DNA from: Bacteroidales bacterium UBA6267
GTDB lineage: Bacteria; Bacteroidota; Bacteroidia; Bacteroidales; UBA1556
NCBI GenBank assembly: GCA_002440745.1
Contig: DJVB01000039.1
Coordinates: forward strand, 1 to 64,000
DNA: 64,000 nucleotides
Direction of reading: 5' to 3'
The translations under genes were made by a program, and so were the position numbers. Positions within the stretch are counted from its first letter, which is position 1; every line of letters begins with the position of its first letter. This document shows positions 59,164 to 64,000 of the stretch, one piece after another. The notes beneath the pieces were generated by a model. It ran no database searches. It was given only the letters and a program-made list of their open reading frames with translations, and was not told the origin of the DNA.

Positions 59164-61134
59164 ATGTCAAAACTCAACGAAAAACAATTCCTTCAAAATA
59201 AGCGATTTTTGGAACTGCTTTCCGAAAAATTTCCTAATAAAAAGGCTGCACGTTCCGAAATTATCAATCTGGAAGCCATCTTAAATTTGCCCAAAGGCAC
59301 CGAACATTTTTTATCCGATATTCACGGTGAATATGAAACATTTAAACATGTTCTCAGCAATGGCAGTGGCGTAATTAGACGCCGCATCAACGACATTTTT
59401 GGGTCGGAGCTTACCGATCAGGAAAAAAATGATTTTGCCATGTTGATTTACTATCCTCATGCTATGCTCGACAAAATGGAAATTGAGCAAGGAAGTATCT
59501 CGAAAGAATGGTTTGAACAAACCCTAATTCGCTTGGTTCGAGTGGCCTCTTTTATCACCTCAAAATATTCACGATCTAAAGTTCGCAAAGCGCTACCAAA
59601 GCATTTCGGTTATATCATCGATGAGTTGATTAACATGAATGTGGAGTTAAAAAACAAATCCGACTATTTCGGCGCCATCATAAAATCCATTATTAAAAAC
59701 CATACTGCAAAGGATTTTATCTTCGAAATTGCTCATTTGATTCAAAGGATGGCCGTTGACCGTCTGCATATTGTGGGAGATATTTTCGATCGGGGTCCGG
59801 CACCGGATAGGGTTATGGATGAATTGATGAAACATCCTAATGTTGACATTCAATGGGGAAATCATGATGTGGTTTGGATGGGAGCTGCAGCCGGTATTGA
59901 GGCTTATATTGCTATTGTTCTGCGAATTGCAGCCCGTTATAATAATTTGGACGTTCTTGAAGATGCTTACGGCATTAACCTCTTCCCTCTTTACGAGTTT
60001 GCCTCCGAAGTCTATCGCGAAGATCCTTGTGACTTATTCAAACCCAAAAATACTTCAGGATTAAACAAAAAGAGAATTGAGTTGCTAAAAAAGGTTCATA
60101 AAGCCATTTCCATTGTTCAATTCAAACTTGAAGGTCAGATTATCAGTCGAAATCCACAGTTTGAAATGGACGACCGAAGACTTTTAGAAAACATTGATAT
60201 TGAAGGAGGAACGGTGAAAGTTATGAGCAAAACTTATAAAATTCTCGACACTTCCTTTCCAACGGTAGATTTTGATGAGCCGAATAAATTAACCGATGCG
60301 GAAATTCGGATGATGCATTCCTTAAAAATGGCTTTTGTAAACAGCGAAAAATTGCAAAAACATGTTGGTTTCCTCTATTCAAACGGAGGCATGTATCTGA
60401 AATATAACGACTTACTTTTATATCATGGAGCAATTCCGCTAACCTTTAGGGGAAATCTTAAAGTGATTGAAATCAAAGGCGTGAAATATCAAGGAAAAAG
60501 CCTGATGGACAAATTTGACCAAATTGCCCGTCATGCTTATAGCGATGAGGACGCTATATCTTCCCGCGATTATTTCTGGTATCTGTGGTGCGGACCAAAT
60601 TCACCACTTTTTGGTAAAAAGAAAATGGCCACCTTTGAACGATATTTTATCAATTCGAAAGTAACACATCGTGAAGAACGTAAAGCATATTATTTGCTTC
60701 GCGAAGATGAAGAAGTGATTAAAAATATCCTCCGCGAGTTTGGCATGGATGAAGAGAAATGTCGAATTGTAAATGGGCATGTACCGGTAAAAGTTATAAA
60801 AGGAGAATCGCCCGTTAAAGCCAATGGCAAACTGATTGTCATTGACGGAGGTATGTCGGAAGCCTATCAGTCGGTCACCGGTATTAGCGGTTTTACGCTG
60901 ATTTCCAATAGTTACGGTTTAGTTATGATTTCCCATCACGGATTCACCACACGCAAAGAAGCAATCAAAACCGGCATCGACATCAATTCATCCTATCAAT
61001 TTTTAGATCCTGCGGCAAGTCGAAAAACCAATGCGCAAACGGATATAGGTGTCCAATTAAAAGAACAGATTAACGAACTTAAAATGTTGGTAAAATCATA
61101 TAATCAAGGATTTATAAAGGAAAAACATGTCTGA
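59164..61134 (+). CDS. fbp: Fructose-1,6-bisphosphatase, class III
   Basis: This encodes 656 aa from the Met at 59164; the frame is open to 59134, which would overlap the previous gene. The class III (metallophosphatase-like) enzyme removes phosphate from fructose-1,6-bisphosphate in gluconeogenesis. Its motifs are SDIHGEYETF, VGDIFDRGPAPDRVMDE and WGNHDVVWMGAAAG, which bind the two metals, plus NGHVPVK. Length is typical. It overlaps the YgiQ gene by 8 bases. Together with pckA in this window it points to active gluconeogenesis. Confidence 0.95.
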   Translation: MSKLNEKQFLQNKRFLELLSEKFPNKKAARSEIINLEAILNLPKGTEHFLSDIHGEYETFKHVLSNGSGVIRRRINDIFGSELTDQEKNDFAMLIYYPHAMLDKMEIEQGSISKEWFEQTLIRLVRVASFITSKYSRSKVRKALPKHFGYIIDELINMNVELKNKSDYFGAIIKSIIKNHTAKDFIFEIAHLIQRMAVDRLHIVGDIFDRGPAPDRVMDELMKHPNVDIQWGNHDVVWMGAAAGIEAYIAIVLRIAARYNNLDVLEDAYGINLFPLYEFASEVYREDPCDLFKPKNTSGLNKKRIELLKKVHKAISIVQFKLEGQIISRNPQFEMDDRRLLENIDIEGGTVKVMSKTYKILDTSFPTVDFDEPNKLTDAEIRMMHSLKMAFVNSEKLQKHVGFLYSNGGMYLKYNDLLLYHGAIPLTFRGNLKVIEIKGVKYQGKSLMDKFDQIARHAYSDEDAISSRDYFWYLWCGPNSPLFGKKKMATFERYFINSKVTHREERKAYYLLREDEEVIKNILREFGMDEEKCRIVNGHVPVKVIKGESPVKANGKLIVIDGGMSEAYQSVTGISGFTLISNSYGLVMISHHGFTTRKEAIKTGIDINSSYQFLDPAASRKTNAQTDIGVQLKEQINELKMLVKSYNQGFIKEKHV

Positions 61135-62965
61135 AAATCGCCCAATAACCGACTGGTTGCCAACCACTCCTGACGAAATGCGCAAGGCAGGTTGGGATCA
61201 ACCGGACATCATTCTTTTCAGTGGCGATGCCTACATCGATCATCCTGCTTTTGGTCCGGCTGTTGTCGGTCGAATCATTCAACACTATGGGTTTAAGGTG
61301 GTCATTGTTCCGCAGCCCAATTGGCGAGACGACCTTAGAGATTTTACCAAATTCGGCAAGCCCCGTTTGTTTTTTGGAGTTACGGCAGGCAGCATGGATT
61401 CTATGGTAAACCATTACACCGCCAATCGGCGTTTACGATCAAACGATGCATACACTCCAGGCAACAAAGCAGGCTTTCGACCCGACTATGCCTCTATTGT
61501 TTACAGTAAAATCCTAAAAAAGCTATATCCTGATATTCCGGTGATTATGGGCGGAGTGGAAGCTTCGCTACGCCGACTAACCCACTACGACTATTGGAGC
61601 GACCAACTGAAGCCAAGCATTTTGTTAGATTCGGGAGCCGACCTGCTGATTTATGGCATGGGGGAACAACCTTTGCGTGATTTGCTGAAATTTTTGGAAA
61701 AAGGTGTTCCCTTCGAAAATTTGAGAAATATTCGACAAACTGTGATACGGGCTAATGCTGAAGAGGCTAATCGCATTATGACCAAGCAAAAACACCTCTT
61801 ATTAAACTCACATCAGGACTGCTTAAACGACCCAATGCTTTACGCAGCTAACTTCAAACATATTGAACAGCAATCCAATAGCACCAAAGCCGATTTATTG
61901 ATTCAACAAGCAAATAATGAATATTTGATCGTTTTTCCACCCTATCCTACGATGACTGAAAAGGAGATGGATGCCAGTTTCGACCTTCCTTACACCCGCC
62001 TGCCTCATCCACGTTACCGAAAGAAAGAACCAATACCGGCTTATGAAATGATTAAGTTTTCGGTGAATATGCACCGAGGTTGTTTTGGGGGTTGCGCTTT
62101 TTGTACCATATCGGCGCATCAGGGTAAATTTGTTGCCAACAGGTCAAAAGAATCCATCTTAAAAGAGGTGGAAAACATTGTAAAAATGCCTGATTTTAAA
62201 GGATATATTAGCGATCTTGGAGGTCCTTCTGCCAATATGTATCGTATGAAAGGAAAAAACCTCGAAGAATGTGACCGGTGTCTGCGGCCAAGTTGCATTC
62301 ACCCAAAGATTTGCCCAAATCTCGACACAAGTCATGAAGCGCTTTTAGATGTTTACAGGTCGGTGAGAGCCATGCCGGGCATCAAGAAAGCTTTTGTGGG
62401 CAGTGGTATCCGCTATGATTTATTGGTGGATGAAAAACTTTCTATTGAAGACAAAAAAACAGCCACTCAATATATTCGCGAATTGGCAAAACATCATGTT
62501 TCCGGTCGGCTAAAAGTTGCACCGGAGCATACTGCGCCTGATGTGCTGAAAATTATGCGAAAGCCTTCCTTTGATCAGTTTTATAAATTCAAAAAGGAAT
62601 TTGAAAAAGCAAATGAAGAAGCTGGTTTGCAGCAAGAGCTAATACCTTATTTTATCTCATCTCACCCAGGAAGTGAAGTCAAAGACATGGCCGATTTAGC
62701 ACTAAAAACCAAGGAGTTGGGTTTTAAATTAGAACAAGTTCAGGATTTCACCCCTACCCCTATGACCGTTGCAACGGTGATTTACTATTCCGGTTATCAC
62801 CCCTATACTTTGAAAAAGATTTACACACCTAAAAGCAAGGAAGATAAATTAGCTCAACGCGACTTTTTCTTTTGGTATAAAAATGAATTTAAGTCGAAAA
62901 TACGTAAGACCTTAAAGGAAGCCGGTCAGACAGACCTTGCCAACAAATTACTCAAAGACAAGTAG
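61127..62965 (+). CDS. ygiQ: YgiQ-family radical SAM protein
   Basis: This encodes 612 aa. The N-terminal part (DWLPTTPDEMRKAGWDQPDI) is the YgiQ_N region. The radical SAM core has the cluster cysteines Cys319, Cys323 and Cys326 in HRGCFGGCAFCTISAHQG, and further Cys in CDRCLRPSCIHPKICPN, probably a second metal site. YgiQ proteins are widespread but have no established function. It overlaps fbp by 8 bases, so it is translationally coupled. Confidence 0.93.
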   Translation: MSENRPITDWLPTTPDEMRKAGWDQPDIILFSGDAYIDHPAFGPAVVGRIIQHYGFKVVIVPQPNWRDDLRDFTKFGKPRLFFGVTAGSMDSMVNHYTANRRLRSNDAYTPGNKAGFRPDYASIVYSKILKKLYPDIPVIMGGVEASLRRLTHYDYWSDQLKPSILLDSGADLLIYGMGEQPLRDLLKFLEKGVPFENLRNIRQTVIRANAEEANRIMTKQKHLLLNSHQDCLNDPMLYAANFKHIEQQSNSTKADLLIQQANNEYLIVFPPYPTMTEKEMDASFDLPYTRLPHPRYRKKEPIPAYEMIKFSVNMHRGCFGGCAFCTISAHQGKFVANRSKESILKEVENIVKMPDFKGYISDLGGPSANMYRMKGKNLEECDRCLRPSCIHPKICPNLDTSHEALLDVYRSVRAMPGIKKAFVGSGIRYDLLVDEKLSIEDKKTATQYIRELAKHHVSGRLKVAPEHTAPDVLKIMRKPSFDQFYKFKKEFEKANEEAGLQQELIPYFISSHPGSEVKDMADLALKTKELGFKLEQVQDFTPTPMTVATVIYYSGYHPYTLKKIYTPKSKEDKLAQRDFFFWYKNEFKSKIRKTLKEAGQTDLANKLLKDK

Positions 62966-62989
62966 TTGAGTTGAAAGTTATAGTGTTAC

Positions 62990-63045
62990 AATTTTTTTTA
63001 TAAAAAAACGGAAACCAATCTTTAGTTTCCGTTTTTCAATCTACT
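62990..63045. terminator. Bidirectional terminator between ygiQ and the glutaredoxin-like gene
   Basis: AAACGGAAAC (63006-63015) pairs with GTTTCCGTTT (63025-63034), loop CAATCTTTA, with runs of A before and T after. It serves convergent genes. Confidence 0.8.
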
Positions 63046-63057
63046 AAGAAGAATAAA

Positions 63058-63432
63058 CTATAGACCAATTAATGGCTTGATATCTATATCGCGGTCAGGA
63101 CGGATAAACATGTGGGAAACACCGTCAACCATCACATCAACAACCGGCAAACCTACTGAGCCGCCACCCATTCCGGCATCGTTTAGTTTTTGCCACATTT
63201 CAGCATTTTTATCCGGCTCATCATCCACATTATAGAAAGTATAAGGAATACTTTCTTCATCAAGTGATTGTTTGAAAGCCGTGCAAATTCCACAAGTTGG
63301 ACGGCCATAAATATAGATAGTCCAAGTGGGTTTTGGGTCTTCGGCTTTATCCTCATCCTTGCTGCAAGAGCTAAAAGTTGTGGTGCTTAAAGCCACCAAT
63401 AATACAAATACAAAAGAGAGTAAGTTTTTCAT
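63058..63432 (-). CDS. Glutaredoxin-like lipoprotein
   Basis: This encodes 124 aa. The lipobox TTFSSC gives a lipidated Cys at 23. A thioredoxin/glutaredoxin-like fold follows with the redox motif CGIC (Cys47-Cys50) in YGRPTCGICTAFKQSL, a VGLPVVD region (cis-Pro) and a short C-terminus. It is anchored in the periplasm, where it would reduce or exchange disulfides; the partner is unknown. A cytosolic glutaredoxin is unlikely given the lipobox. Confidence 0.8.
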   Translation of the reverse strand: MKNLLSFVFVLLVALSTTTFSSCSKDEDKAEDPKPTWTIYIYGRPTCGICTAFKQSLDEESIPYTFYNVDDEPDKNAEMWQKLNDAGMGGGSVGLPVVDVMVDGVSHMFIRPDRDIDIKPLIGL

Positions 63433-63484
63433 AGTTTTAGGGTTTGGTTAGGGCGGCTAAATTAATAAAAAAATAATATACGAT

Positions 63485-63492
63485 TATATTTG
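63485..63492 (+). promoter_or_regulatory. -7 element (TAtaTTTG) before the PASTA gene
   Basis: Exact TAnnTTTG match about 87 bases before the ATG at 63580. Confidence 0.45.
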
Positions 63493-63579
63493 CACTAATT
63501 TTTCGGAAAATATTCCTCAAAAAACAAAACAATAAACATGTAATTTTGGAGTTTCATTTAACTTAATTAATTTGATACC

Positions 63580-64000
63580 ATGCTTTCGTTGTTAAAAAAC
63601 AAACGACTTTATCTTCATCTTGCATTAATGGCCGTTTTAGCCGTTTTCTTAATTTGGCTAACTGTTGCTATAGTCAACAATTTTACACGTCACGGACAAG
63701 CAATTCCGGTTCCGGATTTTTCCGGTTTATACTTTGAAGAGTTGGAGCAAAATCCTGAATTTTCGAAATTCAGTTTTTTAGTGATCGATTCCATTTATGA
63801 CCCAACAAAGGAACGAGGCACTATTATAAATCAAGACCCTACGCCGGAATCCTTTGTAAAAGAAGGCCGAAAAATTTATCTTACGTTAGTAGCCATGAAT
63901 CCTAAAATGGTGGCTATGCCTGAACTAAAAGACCTTTCTTTACGAAGTGCCACCTCACTCCTCGAAACTTATGACTTAAAGGTTGGAAAGCTAACTTATG
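63580..64000 (+). CDS. PASTA-domain membrane protein (3' end outside the window)
   Basis: The ATG at 63580 opens a frame that runs off the window end (140 codons seen). One N-terminal membrane helix (about residues 12-33) is followed by PASTA repeats: IPVPDFSGLYFEELEQ with IDSIYDPTKERGTIINQDPT, and a second starting MVAMPELKDLSLRSATSLLE. PASTA domains bind muropeptides or crosslinks in the wall. In Bacteroidota such stand-alone PASTA proteins often sit beside ddl and a pseudouridine synthase gene; the neighbours are beyond the edge. Confidence 0.82.
   Translation, partial: MLSLLKNKRLYLHLALMAVLAVFLIWLTVAIVNNFTRHGQAIPVPDFSGLYFEELEQNPEFSKFSFLVIDSIYDPTKERGTIINQDPTPESFVKEGRKIYLTLVAMNPKMVAMPELKDLSLRSATSLLETYDLKVGKLTY

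Overview
The window comes from a member of the Bacteroidota. The evidence is mutually consistent: the Bacteroidota -7 promoter element TAnnTTTG lies just upstream of about twenty genes; three secreted proteins end in type IX secretion (T9SS) sorting domains; there is a TonB-dependent receptor/DUF4249 lipoprotein pair; the cytochrome bd operon starts with a DUF4492 gene; and lipoproteins, a class III fructose-bisphosphatase and an ATP-dependent PEP carboxykinase match that phylum. The DNA is AT-rich. Order and genus cannot be fixed from the sequence. A bd oxidase together with gluconeogenic and anaplerotic genes suggests a micro-aerobic or facultative anaerobe. No rRNA, tRNA or CRISPR array was seen.

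Layout. 1-6.2 kb is an accessory island of displaced RHS C-terminal tips. Two 381-aa tips share a nearly identical GC-rich core followed by unrelated AT-rich ends, each with a small gene packed against it that could be an immunity gene. Two further remnants of the same 5' cassette (promoter element, leader, first codons) stand before an AbiEi/AbiEii toxin-antitoxin pair and an orphan small membrane protein. A VapBC-type module (6.4-7.0 kb) and a decayed REP-associated transposase with a palindrome (7.1-7.3 kb) close the island.

7.4-21.2 kb is mostly core metabolism: an MbnP/MbnH-type copper protein and di-heme enzyme pair, queA, a lipoprotein, the DUF177-rpmF-fabH operon, the cytochrome bd operon (DUF4492, cydA, cydB and a 33-aa candidate third subunit), an aminotransferase, pckA, and a cold-shock/RRM RNA-binding pair. 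21.6-29.1 kb carries secreted T9SS cargo, including a papain-like protease, and a probable outer-membrane protein. 29.3-35.6 kb holds a tandem repeat, trpS, the TrkA/TrkH potassium uptake pair, an LPS-core type glycosyltransferase, a 210-bp nested-palindrome MITE-like element, and ispH.

35.7-64 kb is envelope and central metabolism: the TonB receptor/DUF4249 pair, a DMT transporter, nadB, a glycosyltransferase with an LptF/G permease, then a tightly overlapping four-gene cluster (LysM protein with a transglycosylase fold lacking its catalytic Glu, two SGNH hydrolases, an MBOAT acyltransferase) that looks like a cell-wall or glycan O-acylation system. After it come an S41 protease, apt, an ArsR regulator, an O-antigen ligase with a Wzz-like protein, a TPR histidine kinase, class III fbp, a YgiQ radical SAM protein, a glutaredoxin-like lipoprotein and the start of a PASTA protein cut by the window edge.

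The most unusual items are the RHS-tip cassette array with a palindrome inserted in frame in one copy, the nested-palindrome element at 34.3-34.5 kb, the O-acylation cluster with its apparent pseudo-transglycosylase, the unannotated 33-aa cyd gene, and the TTCTAAATAA repeats upstream of the cyd, aminotransferase/pckA and arsR genes.
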